Below are positions 17,090 through 27,661 of a DNA stretch of 64,000 bases, in pieces. Both the position numbers and the translations under genes were made by a program. The notes below the pieces were generated by a model. It had not been told where the DNA came from. It ran no database searches and saw only the letters and a program-made list of their open reading frames with translations. Positions within the stretch are counted from its first letter, which is position 1. Each line of letters begins with the position of its first letter. This stretch comes from Neocallimastix lanati (nom. inval.) (taxonomy: Eukaryota > Neocallimastigomycota > Neocallimastigomycetes > Neocallimastigales > Neocallimastigaceae): positions 852,001-916,000 of the forward strand of contig JACVTC010000046.1 of NCBI GenBank assembly GCA_016946835.1, given 5' to 3'.

Positions 17090-17345
17090 TTTATCCTGGT
17101 GGTTAGTATTAAAGTACTAGCACACATAAAGTTTCTGGATCAACCCTGAGAATGCTTTTCCAACTAATATGAGGTATTTTCTCCCAACCCTGAGTTTTCC
17201 CTATAAATGAAATTTGAAGTTCGATTTACACTTTTTTCTCGGATTCTACTCAGGCCTTGTGTTAAAGTTCTGTGTACCTAGGATGAGTAAAGAATATTAT
17301 AATACATTATATGTATTAACAAGTCTAGTTAACTAAGAGAAACGA
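17090..17345 (+). repeat. Dispersed repeat, possible tRNA-derived SINE
   Basis: A markedly GC-richer island. Its right part (about 17244-17345, with TTCTGTGTACCTAGGATGAG and GTTAACTAAGAGA) recurs diverged at 57155-57240, so it is a dispersed repeat. Its left part has GGTGGTTAGTATTAAAGTAC, resembling a tRNA D-arm/A box, and about 40 bases later GGATCAACCC, resembling a T-arm/B box. Together these suggest a Pol III-type SINE head. No foldable intact tRNA cloverleaf is seen. The repeat status is well supported; the SINE class is inference. Confidence 0.5.
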
Positions 17346-17737
17346 AACTATGTGTCAATCTTAATGAAGAGCATGAAAGACCCCGGATCTAGTCCAAACC
17401 ATATTTCGGCGAATGTGACTGTTAAACGATATAATTCAGTACTTATAATTCAGTACTATTCTTGTTTAGAGATTAAAAAATTAGGGTCGATACCGAGCTG
17501 GTATAGCTAATTTGTAACTATTGTTACTGTGAAATACATTTTATATTCCTGTGGTGACTCATATATATTGAATATTACATTGTTCTGGGTTGTAATCACA
17601 AAATATATAAATATATATATAGTATCGTGTAAAAGAAGGACACCATATATGTATATAAAAAAGTCTAAAAAAAAAACAAAAAAAAAAAAAATGAAATAAG
17701 GAAAGATAATAAAATATATATTAAAATATATTAAGAT
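17346..17737. other. Unassigned complex-sequence island
   Basis: Continuation of the GC-richer island to about 17650, with motifs such as GACCCCGGATCTAGTCC and GGGTCGATACCGAG and a direct repeat ATAATTCAGTACT (twice near 17430-17456). No open frame with domain content on either strand. Probably the body of a decayed mobile element, class unknown. Confidence 0.35.
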
Positions 17738-17920
17738 TTTTTTTTTAACAATTATAGCTGATTTTATATTAAATTGGAGTCTCATTAAAAAAATCATTAA
17801 TCTTATATGATGTTAAAATTAATAAATTTTTTTTTTTTTAACAATTATAGATGATTTTATATTAAATTGGAGTCTCATTAAAAAAATCATTAATTTTATA
17901 TGATGTTAAAATTTAATAAT
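17738..17920. repeat. Tandem duplication, about 93-bp period, two copies
   Basis: Two head-to-tail copies share AACAATTATAG, ATGATTTTATATTAAATTGG, AGTCTCATTAAAAAAATCAT and TATATGATGTTAAAATT. The first copy starts near 17738 and the second near 17829. Only a handful of differences separate them, indicating a recent duplication. Confidence 0.9.
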
Positions 17921-18097
17921 AATGTTAAGATATTTCATCATATTATAATGAAGAATCTTTGAATTATGAATCTCGAAAGAAACATCATTCTAAATATAAA
18001 TATAAAAATAAGCATAATAAACAGTCATAACTAATAAAAAAATAAAAAAAAAAAAAAAGACCATAATGAAAATATTTTAGCAGATATTTTTGATATT

Positions 18098-18178
<81 letters not shown>

Positions 18179-18562
18179 TAATAATAATAATTAAAACACT
18201 TAAAAAAAATTATTTATTTTAAAATATATATTAATATAAGAAGAAGTTATATCTAGTAAAAACATAAATACATATAAAAATATTAAATTAACTCAACAAT
18301 AACTTATTAATAAAAATATTAATTTATCATATAATAGTAACCATAATATCGATATGATATCATAAAATGATTATATCAATAATAAAAAAAAAAAAAAAAA
18401 AAAAAATCAAATTTCACGAATCAATAATAAAAAATTATATATAAAATTAATTATGAAAGTTATATTAATAATATTCAAAAAGAAAATGTTAATAACAATG
18501 GTAAACATATAAATACAAAGAATAGAAATATCAGAAGTCATATTAATAAAAATAGCCTACTG

Positions 18563-18593
<31 letters not shown>

Positions 18594-19661
18594 ATAATAA
18601 TAATAATAATAATAGTACTAATTTTAACCATTCGTTTAAGCCCAAAAAATTCAATTATTTAAAAAAAAAAAATAATAATTATAGTAATTATAATAATAAA
18701 ATAATGATAATGAAAAGAATGAAAATAATAATAATAATAAAATTAAAAATAATAGTAAAAACGGTATAAATGATAAAAATAATGAAAAAGAATAGAAATA
18801 TGATTAGATCTATTTGAGAAAATAATAGTTTATTAAATGAAAAAAGAATTTATTAAAAATTTATTAAAAAAAAAAAAATTAGTTTTAAAAAAAAATTTTT
18901 TATTAATTTTTGATGAATAATAAACAAAAATTTACATAATAAAATTTATTATTAAAAAATACTTTCATGAAAAAATATTTAACTCTTTTAAGCCAATAAA
19001 AAAAAAATATATATATATATATATATGACCTAGAAATAAAGAAAAAATACTTAAAGTTATTAAAATAAATAGATATAAAATATCTTCTCTTTCATGTTAT
19101 AATATAAATACAAAAATACATATATAATTTATATAAATAATTCTAATTATATACTTTAATATAAAATTTTAAAAATTATCTCATTTTTTTTTTTCACGTA
19201 AAAAAAACAATAATAAATAATAAAATATAAATAAAAATGATAAAAATATTTACAATATTATATATATATATATATACCCTATTTTATTGTATTATAATAT
19301 ATATTTCTTATTTGAATATATATTATTATTTTTTTTTATATAATGTGTTTTATTATTTTTAATTAAGTTATTATTATCAACATTTTAATTCATTAATTAA
19401 AATTTTATAATTATTATTATAATTATTATTATTAATAATAATTATTGTTATTAATTTTTTTAATCAAAAATAATATTGTATTATTAATTTATTCTATTAT
19501 AATTTATATTTAAATTTATATTAGATAAATATTTATAAATTTAAATTTGAATATATATATATATATATTATTTAATAATTTGTTGTAATTTATTATTATA
19601 TATATTTTTTTTAATAAATAAATTTTTAAAAAATAAAAATAAAAAAAATAGTATTATATAG
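17921..19661. other. AT-rich intergenic region with possible Asn-rich coding relics
   Basis: Plus-strand pieces such as GAAGAATCTTTGAATTATGA and many AAT/AAA triplets interrupted by long poly(A) resemble a decayed Lys/Asn-rich coding region, but no domain or continuous frame can be shown. It contains several poly(A)-(ATA)n tracts (18103-18180, 18560-18615). Confidence 0.4.
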
Positions 19662-20944
19662 TTATACAAGGTATGGATGTTTCATAATCTGTTCAATGAA
19701 TGGTCTTTTTGTATAATCAAATGTTAATAATAATCTTAATAAATCGATAGCATCTAAATATATATATATATATATATATATTGATGTCTGTTAGTTATTC
19801 AAGCATTATTACTTTAATTTTTATTAATTTCAAAAATACCATTATTTATACTATTTGGTATTAATAATAGTGAATGATATTCTTCATTATCAAATTCTAA
19901 ATTTTTATTTATACCAAATAACAATAAGTAAAAGACTACACCAGCAGCCCTATAAAATATAATTAAAAATAAAAAATAATTAAAATTTTTATTAATAATC
20001 CAATAAATATTTACTAGATATTTAAATATATATATATATATATATATATAGTTAATAACTAACCATATATCATTTAAACGACCATCAAAATTTCCTTTTA
20101 ATGCTTCTGGTGCTGCAAATAGCCGAGCCCCTGAAAAAGTTTTCACTTTTCCATTTTTTATAAATCTCATTGCACTAAAATCTATTATTTTTATTTCGTA
20201 ATTTTGATTTATCAAAATGTTTTGAAGCTACATAACAATAATAATAATAACAATTAAATTAGATAACTGTAATATAAAATAGCAAAAACATTATTATAAA
20301 GTGATTAAAAATAATAATAAAATAAACCATAATAATAAAATATAATTAAAAAAATAATAATAATAATAAATATATAATTTTAAGTTTATATTTACTTTTA
20401 TATCACCATGTGTAACTCCCAATTCTGTATGAAAATAATATAGTGTTGTCATTAATTGTTTCATGATAAATTTTATTACTGAATCAGGAAAATATTTATG
20501 TATTTTAGCACAGGCATATAAATCTCTCTGATTAATACGTTTTTCCTTTTTATTACAATTATCTTTATAAAATTCATAATCTAGCCCTTGATTTTTTAAT
20601 GGATTAATAATTAAATTTTCTGGAGTCCTTTTTTTTTTTTTTTTTTTATTAATTTAAATTATTAATAATTTTTTTTTTTTACATAAATAATAATGAATAA
20701 TAATAATAATAATAATAATTAATATAATTAATATAATTAAATCTTGATAATAATTATAAATTATTATAATACATTACCATATAATACCAAATAAATCAAT
20801 AACAAATATTGTTATAATTTGATCATTATAATGGTCAATTAAATTTACAGTATATTTACTATTACAATATATAAGCATTTTTTCTTCATTACTTGATCCA
20901 TATAATGATAATGTAATTTTTAATGCAACCTTTTAATTATAAAA

Positions 20945-20983
<39 letters not shown>

Positions 20984-22261
20984 TATATATATAATTATTA
21001 TTATTGTTATTATTATCATTATTATAATATTTATATCAATTTATTATCAACTAAATTTCTTTAGTGAATTATTAATGTTTACTTCTTTTGATGTATGGGT
21101 ATCTGTTGCATAAAATAATCTTCCATTACTTCCACTTCCAATTAATTTAGAAAAATCAGGTATATAGCGATCTGTAATCATTGATGATATTTTATATTTT
21201 TCATTTTTTATGCTAGTAATAATTTCATCAAGAAAATTTTCATATCTTGAATCTACTTTTCCATTAGTCTTCCATTGATTTAATAAATAATTAAATCTTG
21301 TTAAATAATAAAAAAATGGATTTCCTATGCAATCATTATAATTAATATGACAAGAATTATTATTTTGATTTATATTATTAGGAGGAAATTTGTCTTTGTA
21401 ATTAATATATATTTTTTTAAAATTATTCGAATTCTTATTATCATTAATATTTTTATTATTAAAAATATTTTCATCATCAAAAGAACTTTTACTAACAGTG
21501 GGATTTTTATCATTAATTTTATAATAAGCAATAGTACAATTATTATTACAATTATTATTAGTATTATTGTTATCATTGTTATTATTATTATAAATAATAT
21601 TTATGTTATGATTATTATATTTATTATTTAATGGATTTTGGATATTTTCATTAAAGCAAATATTTTTTTCACTAAAAATAGTGCTATTATTTAAATTTTG
21701 ATTAAATTCATCTTTATTTTGATATGAATTTAACAAATTATTTTCAAGACTAATGCTTTCATCATTATTATCATTAAATAATGAGTTTTTATTATTTTTT
21801 GTACATACATCTTTAAAACAATCATCTAAATTCTTTTTTTCATCATGAGTAGTACTATCATCTCCAAAACTAGGGTTTTTATATATCTCTTTCGAAATAT
21901 TATTAATTTTATTCTCGAATTTTTTGTGATCATTTCCATTTATTTTTGAATTTCGGTTAATAAAAAAATTATCATTATTTTCTTTTTGACTTTTATGATC
22001 TTTGAAAGAATAATTTAAGTTCTTTAATTTTGAATGGCTATAAAAATAATGACCTTGTCTTTTATCTTTCATTATACATGATGAATTTTCAACTTTTTTT
22101 AAAGAGTATTTATTATGTGATATAATATCAATAATATCTTCAAGATTTTCATTTGAAAATAAATTTGGAAATTGTTGACTAAAAACATTAACAAAAATTG
22201 AATTTGTTATATTTTTGTGATAGTTTTTTTTTGACGATTTACTATTAATTATATTATTCAT
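19662..22261 (-). CDS. Asn-rich protein kinase with divergent catalytic motifs
   Basis: Six exons (21083-22261, 20778-20929, 20396-20627, 20064-20227, 19840-19949, 19662-19753) join in frame to 642 residues. The first ~370 residues are Asn/Lys/Ser-rich low complexity. The kinase domain follows: LIGSGSNGRLFYATD (Gly loop), EVALKI (ATP-binding Lys, split across exons 1 and 2), HGDIKLQNILI (catalytic loop, HRD changed to HGD), IIDFSAMRF (DFG changed to DFS), AAPEAL (APE), NDIWAAGVVFYLLLFG (helix F), and a last exon with TKRPFIEQIMKHPYL. The catalytic Asp and VAIK Lys remain, so activity is possible but substrate choice or metal handling may differ. No extra targeting domain is seen. The family within the Ser/Thr kinases is not assigned. 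Confidence 0.88.
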
Positions 22262-23090
22262 ACCAAAACTTTTATATTAAAAAATAATATAATATAATAA
22301 AAATATATAAGCGAGAAAATAAAAATATATATATATATTAATTAAGAAGTAAAATAAAATAATAATAATGAAAATAAAATAAAACAATAAATTTATATTA
22401 TCAAAATTATTATTTTTAATTGATATTTATATTATATAAAATACTATAGAATGCAAAAATAAAATAAAAAATAATAAAATAAAATAATTATTAAATGTCT
22501 TATTCTATACATTTTTTAAAATATAAAATAAATAAAATAAAAAAGAATATAATTATATATTTACTTGTGTTTATTATTTATAATAATTAAATAAATATAT
22601 ATATATATATTTTTTTTTTAATTTAAACTTTTATTAATTTATTATTAAAAGATTATCTTCTTTATTATGTTTTATTTTATTTTATTTGTTTTACTTTAAT
22701 TTCATTTTATTCTAGTATTAATCCCATTTAAAATAAAAAATAAAATAAAATAAAATAATAAAATATAAAATAAAAAATAAAATAAAATAATATAATATAA
22801 TATAATATAATATACTATAATATAATATAATATAATAAACTTTTTTAAAATTTTGTTGAAATTATAGTTGAGGGCACAAAACTATTTTTCTTTTAATTAT
22901 ATTTTTGATTTAAAACAATAAATTTTAAAATTAGTATTAATTATATTATATTCTCATTTCCAAAATTTAGTAATGTTAACAATGTTATTGTAATATGACA
23001 AAAGTATAATAATTTTATGTTAAAATTTTTATAAAAAAAAAAATAATAATTTTAAATACAAACTTTTCTATATTGATAATATATAATATG

Positions 23091-23129
<39 letters not shown>

Positions 23130-23748
23130 TATATATCATTATCATTTAAAAAAATAAAATAAAAGAAAATAAAAAATAGAAAAAAAAATAAATTATTTAA
23201 ATAATTTTATGATAAAAAGTATTAAATATATTTTACTAACATATTTCAACTTATATATATATATATATATATACAAGTATACATGCATATTTCAACTGAC
23301 ATATATAATAAAAGAAAAAAGAAAAAAGAAAAAAAAAAACCTTTTTTCAATTAAACCATATAATAATTTATTAATTATTACATCAATATTAAAATATTTT
23401 TTTTATCTATATTATATTACTTCCTCTATACTATATATTCTTATTCTTTTTTTTTTATGATATATATATATATTAATTATAATGATATTATAATCATACA
23501 TATATATAATTTATTAATTATTTAATACTATCCTAATATTTTAAATATTCTATTTATTATATTTTAAATTATAATTTTAAATAGAATTATCTAATTAATA
23601 TCTAATATAAATAATATTATTATAATATTATTATTAATATAAATAATATTATTAATAAAAAAAAATATATATATATATATTGATAATAATAATAATAATA
23701 GTAATAATGAAATCAAATAATTTAAATAATTTAAATTTATAATTTATT
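22262..23748. other. AT-rich intergenic region
   Basis: Contains the kinase upstream region, (AAAAT)n and (TATAA)n runs near 22740-22840 and a 37-base poly(A) at about 23091-23127. No supported gene. Confidence 0.55.
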
Positions 23749-24141
23749 CTAGCAATTTTTTATTGATTCTCCTGTTGTTCTATCAAAAACATCATTTTCA
23801 TTAACTAGACTATCCTTTTCAATATCTTTATTACGTTTCATTAATCCTTTTTTATTATTTATCAATTTTGATTTACTTCTTTTTTTACTTCCTTTTCCAT
23901 TTCCTTTCTTATTATTTTTTAATAAGGGTGAATTACTCTGAGAAAGTGACTTTTCAATATTTCCAGAATTTTTCTTTAAATTACTTTTAACATCTTCATC
24001 AAATTCTACACTATTTTCTGAATCCGATTCATGAATACTAGAGCATTCTAAATTTGCTGGAGCGCTCATAGGTCGAGGTTCTAAGTCCATATATTTTGTT
24101 ACCGTTGCTGAATTTTCATTAGTATATCTTACTTCAGACAT
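23749..24141 (-). CDS. Small Lys/Ser-rich hypothetical protein
   Basis: Intronless 130-residue open frame beginning MSEVRYTNENSATVTKYMDL. The first 60 residues are mixed composition with acidic SDSENSVEFDED. Residues 75-105 are strongly basic (KKGNGKGSKKRSKSKL), resembling a nuclear-localisation or nucleic-acid-binding tail. The C-terminus reads RTTGESIKNC. Amino-acid variety and reduced AT bias compared with the flanks argue that it is coding. I recognise no family, and it could be one exon of a larger gene, since the next minus-strand gene ends 733 bases upstream. Confidence 0.6.
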   Translation of the reverse strand: MSEVRYTNENSATVTKYMDLEPRPMSAPANLECSSIHESDSENSVEFDEDVKSNLKKNSGNIEKSLSQSNSPLLKNNKKGNGKGSKKRSKSKLINNKKGLMKRNKDIEKDSLVNENDVFDRTTGESIKNC

Positions 24142-24233
24142 ATTATAATCATGACCTATTCGATTTATTAATTATAAAAATGATTTAATTATATATAACT
24201 AAAACGTTAGTATCTATTTATTTTAAATTAAAA

Positions 24234-24297
<64 letters not shown>

Positions 24298-24384
24298 ATT
24301 AATTATTATTATTATTGAATATTAATTATTATATAACTCTTTTTTTTTTTTTTTTTTTATTATTATTTTCTATAAAAAAAAAAC

Positions 24385-24419
<35 letters not shown>

Positions 24420-24873
24420 TATAAAATATAAAATCTTTCTTTTTTTTTTTTTTGTTTTTTTTTGTTTTTGTTTTTATAATAATTATTTATTTTATTAAAA
24501 ATTTATTTAATAATTAATATTTATATTATCATCAAGGATTTCTATTTATAATTTTAAACTATTACTATTAGTATTAGCTTTTATTTATCAAATAATTATA
24601 TAATTATTATTAAACTTCTTTTATACTATTATATTATATAGGTATATAACAGTTTATATATGCTTATTTACTTTTATTTTATTTTATTTTTTTATTTATT
24701 TATTTAAAATTAAAAAAATAAAATAAAATAAAATAAAATAAAAATCAAACTTATATATAAATAAGTAAAAAATAAAAAAATAAATAAAAAAAAAATATCC
24801 AAAACTGTACTATTTCCCTAATACTTTTAATTTATCAATAATAATAATAATAATAATATTTTATATATAAAAT
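24142..24873. other. AT-rich intergenic region
   Basis: Includes an (ATT)n array (24236-24316), poly(T) and (AATA)n. Separates two minus-strand genes; no gene seen. Confidence 0.55.
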
Positions 24874-25759
24874 TCAAATTAAATTAATTTTAGATAAACT
24901 ATTATTACTAATTCTTGGATTTGCAACGTATTCATCAGACTCTGTCTTAAATGTTTTTCGAAGTGTATCATTCTCGCTATCAGCTCTTTGTCTTTTCCTT
25001 TCATCTGTTCCTTTATTTTCAATGAGTTGTTCATTATTCTTCATATATATATATATATATAATAAATTATTATAAATTATTATAAATTATTAGAATTATT
25101 AGTATCAATTATTAAATAAAATAATATTATTTTAATAATCCCCCCTACATTATTATTATTTCTATTTTTATTTCTAAAAGAAGGATTTGGAATAACATCA
25201 TCAATCATCATGTTATCTGAATTTTGGTTTTGATTATATTGATTATTATTATTATTATTATATAAATTATCAGCATTTCCAAAATCATTATACCTTCTTT
25301 CTTTATTATTGTTCATCGAATTTTGATACATGTTCGATGGATGATTGTTAATGTTATTCATATTCATATTATTCATATTATTATTGTTCATATTATTATT
25401 ATTCATATTATTATTGTTCATATTATTCATATTTTTCATTGATCCATTCATTGAGTTCTTTGAATTATTATTTACTATATTTGAAATACTAGGATTTTTC
25501 ATTTCATACATATTATTGTTGTTACCGTTATTGTTGTTGTTATTATTGTTATTAGATGGATATGGTTGTAATGATTGATATTGAACTGAATTATTACGAT
25601 TATTATTATTATTATTGTTGTTATAATTATTATTATTATTATTTCTATTATTACTACAATTATTTAAAATAATAATATTATTATTAGTATTAGTATAAAA
25701 TTTATTAACGTTATTATAATTACAATTCTTATAATTCATAATATTACTACAACTGTTAC

Positions 25760-25820
<61 letters not shown>

Positions 25821-25853
25821 TATATTATTGCTGAAAAACTTATATAATATCAT
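24874..25853 (-). CDS. Asn/Met-rich protein, two exons, possible membrane anchor upstream
   Basis: Exon 25149-25853 encodes 235 residues dominated by Asn, with NNMN repeats and non-repetitive islands such as NPSISNIV, ERRYNDFGNADNLY and DDVIPNPSFRNKNR. A GT donor (25148-25147) and an AG acceptor (25040-25039) join it in phase 0 to exon 24874-25038, which encodes NNEQLIENKGTDERKRQRAD and a Ser/Thr/Lys-rich tail ending in TGA. Immediately upstream of the chosen ATG the same frame reads an Ile/Val/Leu-rich stretch (25854-25922) that would make a membrane helix, but it has no ATG before an in-frame TAA at 25923. A further 5' exon is therefore likely and the true start unknown. No family recognised. 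Confidence 0.5.
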
Positions 25854-25951
25854 TAATACTATAATTATTATTATTAAAAGTGCTATTAAATATACTATTA
25901 TAATTATATATATATATATTTTTTATATTTTTATGAAAATTATTGTATTGC

Positions 25952-25954
<3 letters not shown>

Positions 25955-26032
<78 letters not shown>
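25955..26032. repeat. (ATT)n microsatellite
   Basis: Uninterrupted ATT repeats upstream of the Asn-rich gene. They would encode poly-Asn on the minus strand if transcribed in frame. Confidence 0.95.
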
Positions 26033-26033
<1 letters not shown>

Positions 26034-26343
26034 GATCTTGTCAATATTTTAATTTATTTATACTCTTATTTTTGGAATCTTATTATTTATTATCATTTTA
26101 TTCATTTAATTTTTTATTATTATTTAAAATGCTATCTCTAGTATTCTTATTGATATTTTTATTATCATTATTTATATATCAGTGATATTTTTTAATATAC
26201 CCTTTTTTTATTACTTAATATTTTATTCTAATTATTAAAACTATATGCTATACTTTTTTCTATATTCCTATTCAAACTAATTATACTATTAATATTTTTC
26301 TTACTTATTCGCTTTTCATTAAAAGTATATTTATAAACTAATC
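26033..26343. other. AT-rich spacer
   Basis: No supported gene. It may contain an unrecognised 5' exon of the preceding minus-strand gene. Confidence 0.4.
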
Positions 26344-26482
26344 ATACCACTATGACTACTACTACCACTATGACTACTACTACCACTATGACTACTACTA
26401 CTACTATGACTATTACTATTACTACTACTATGACTAATACTATTATTATGACTACTATTTACTATGACTATTACTACTACTA
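26344..26482. repeat. 15-bp minisatellite (ACTACTACCACTATG)
   Basis: Clean 15-base units at the left end decay into ACT/ATG-type 3-bp variants to the right. On the minus strand the frame would read SHSGS-type peptides, on the plus strand Thr/Met. It lies directly 3' of the following gene's stop codon. Confidence 0.85.
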
Positions 26483-26511
26483 TTATAAAATAAAATATTT
26501 AAATAATTAAA

Positions 26512-27507
26512 TTAGTACATGTTATTCATATTATTGGAACCAGGGAATGGGGAGGAATGCTGTGAAAATATTGAATTCGATTTTGCAGAAATTGGGGTAT
26601 TATATTCAGAATTTCTACCATCTGGAGTAACCATTTGTCCAGAATTTTGTATTGACATAATCTTCTTTCGAATATTAATACCTTCCTCTGTTGGTAGTTG
26701 ATTTGCCTGAGAAGCAAGCATAGCGAGACAACTTAATGGAGATAGGTCAGAATCACCATTACCTCTTGAAACTTTAGGGGCTATTGGAGTAATAGAATGT
26801 GGGTAAAAAGATTTATCCATTCCACTTGAACCTTGATTTTTATTACTATTATTATTATTGTTGTTGTTGTTATTGTTGTTGTTATTATTACTTTGAGTTA
26901 TAGAACTCTGAGTATTACTATTACTACCATTATTATTTTTATTTGCCGTTGATCTTGATCTACGACCTATTTTTATATCATGTTCTGTTGGAATTGATTT
27001 TGGATCAACCCCTTCTCTCATTTGGAACAATGAGTCTTGTTTAACTAACATTTGAACTAAAGTATTAGCATTAATTCTAACTTTTTTAATATTATCCATG
27101 GTAGCGTTATTTCTATTTTGAATGGTTGAATTACTTGCATTCAAATATTTAACTAAGGTATCATGAACACCAATATCATTAACAAATACGGTTCCCTTAT
27201 AACCACTTGCAGTATTTTGACAAGGTAAATTTGCGGTTACTCTATCTTTTTGCAACACATAGTGACCTGTACCTTGTGTTAAGGTCCTTACAGTTAAATT
27301 CATTTCTAATGTTTCATTAAGGATATCAACAATATCTCTTAATGATTTATAAGTTTTACCTTCTCTCATAATGACATGTATTAAATGGGTATCTGTTTGT
27401 TCTTTCTTATAATTATAAAATATCATATTATAGAGACCTTCACATGTACATTTTATCGGTAAAACTCTCTTTTTTGGAGTCAAAGGTCTTTTTGATGCTG
27501 GTGCCAT
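26512..27507 (-). CDS. Unrecognised 331-residue protein, possible nuclear regulator
   Basis: Intronless. Residues 1-170 form a compositionally normal, probably folded region: basic start (MAPASKRPLTPKKRVLPIK), then CTCEGLYNMIFYNYKK, DTHLIHVIMREGKTYKSL, LNETLEMNLTVRTLTQGTGH and GYKGTVFVNDIGVHDTLVKY. A basic patch (GRRSRSTANK) is followed by Asn/Ser runs, then a Pro/Ser-rich tail (FYPHSITPIAPKVSRG, SIFSQHSSPFPGSNN). Folded head plus basic patch plus disordered Asn/Ser/Pro tail is typical of fungal transcription regulators, but I cannot place the head in a known DNA-binding family, and it lacks the hallmarks of APSES, zinc-cluster or homeodomain proteins. A C-rich box (minus-strand reading) lies about 140 bases upstream of the start. 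Confidence 0.75.
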   Translation of the reverse strand: MAPASKRPLTPKKRVLPIKCTCEGLYNMIFYNYKKEQTDTHLIHVIMREGKTYKSLRDIVDILNETLEMNLTVRTLTQGTGHYVLQKDRVTANLPCQNTASGYKGTVFVNDIGVHDTLVKYLNASNSTIQNRNNATMDNIKKVRINANTLVQMLVKQDSLFQMREGVDPKSIPTEHDIKIGRRSRSTANKNNNGSNSNTQSSITQSNNNNNNNNNNNNNNSNKNQGSSGMDKSFYPHSITPIAPKVSRGNGDSDLSPLSCLAMLASQANQLPTEEGINIRKKIMSIQNSGQMVTPDGRNSEYNTPISAKSNSIFSQHSSPFPGSNNMNNMY

Positions 27508-27642
27508 TTTTATAATTAATATTTTATCTAAAAAAATTTTTTTTTTTTTCTTTTGGTATATAGCAAAAAGCTTTTAATTTCTGATAATAATTACTTTTAA
27601 CCTTTTTACTGAAAAAAAAAAAAAAATAAAATAAAAAAATAA

Positions 27643-27661
27643 GTGGGATAGGGTGGGGTGG
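27643..27661. promoter_or_regulatory. G/C-rich box upstream of the 331-residue gene
   Basis: GTGGGATAGGGTGGGGTGG on the plus strand is the only G/C-rich tract for kilobases. It sits about 140 bases 5' of the minus-strand start at 27507. Read on the minus strand it is CCACCCCACCC, like a zinc-finger CACCC/STRE-type site. Four short G-runs could also favour a G-quadruplex. Function is inferred. Confidence 0.35.

Noticed and set aside
17090-17165. Functional tRNA gene
   Set aside because: A and B box-like motifs are present, but acceptor and anticodon stems do not pair and the 3' end is wrong.
21347-21631. Plus-strand Ile-rich open frame inside the kinase gene
   Set aside because: Antisense shadow of the Asn-rich kinase exon.
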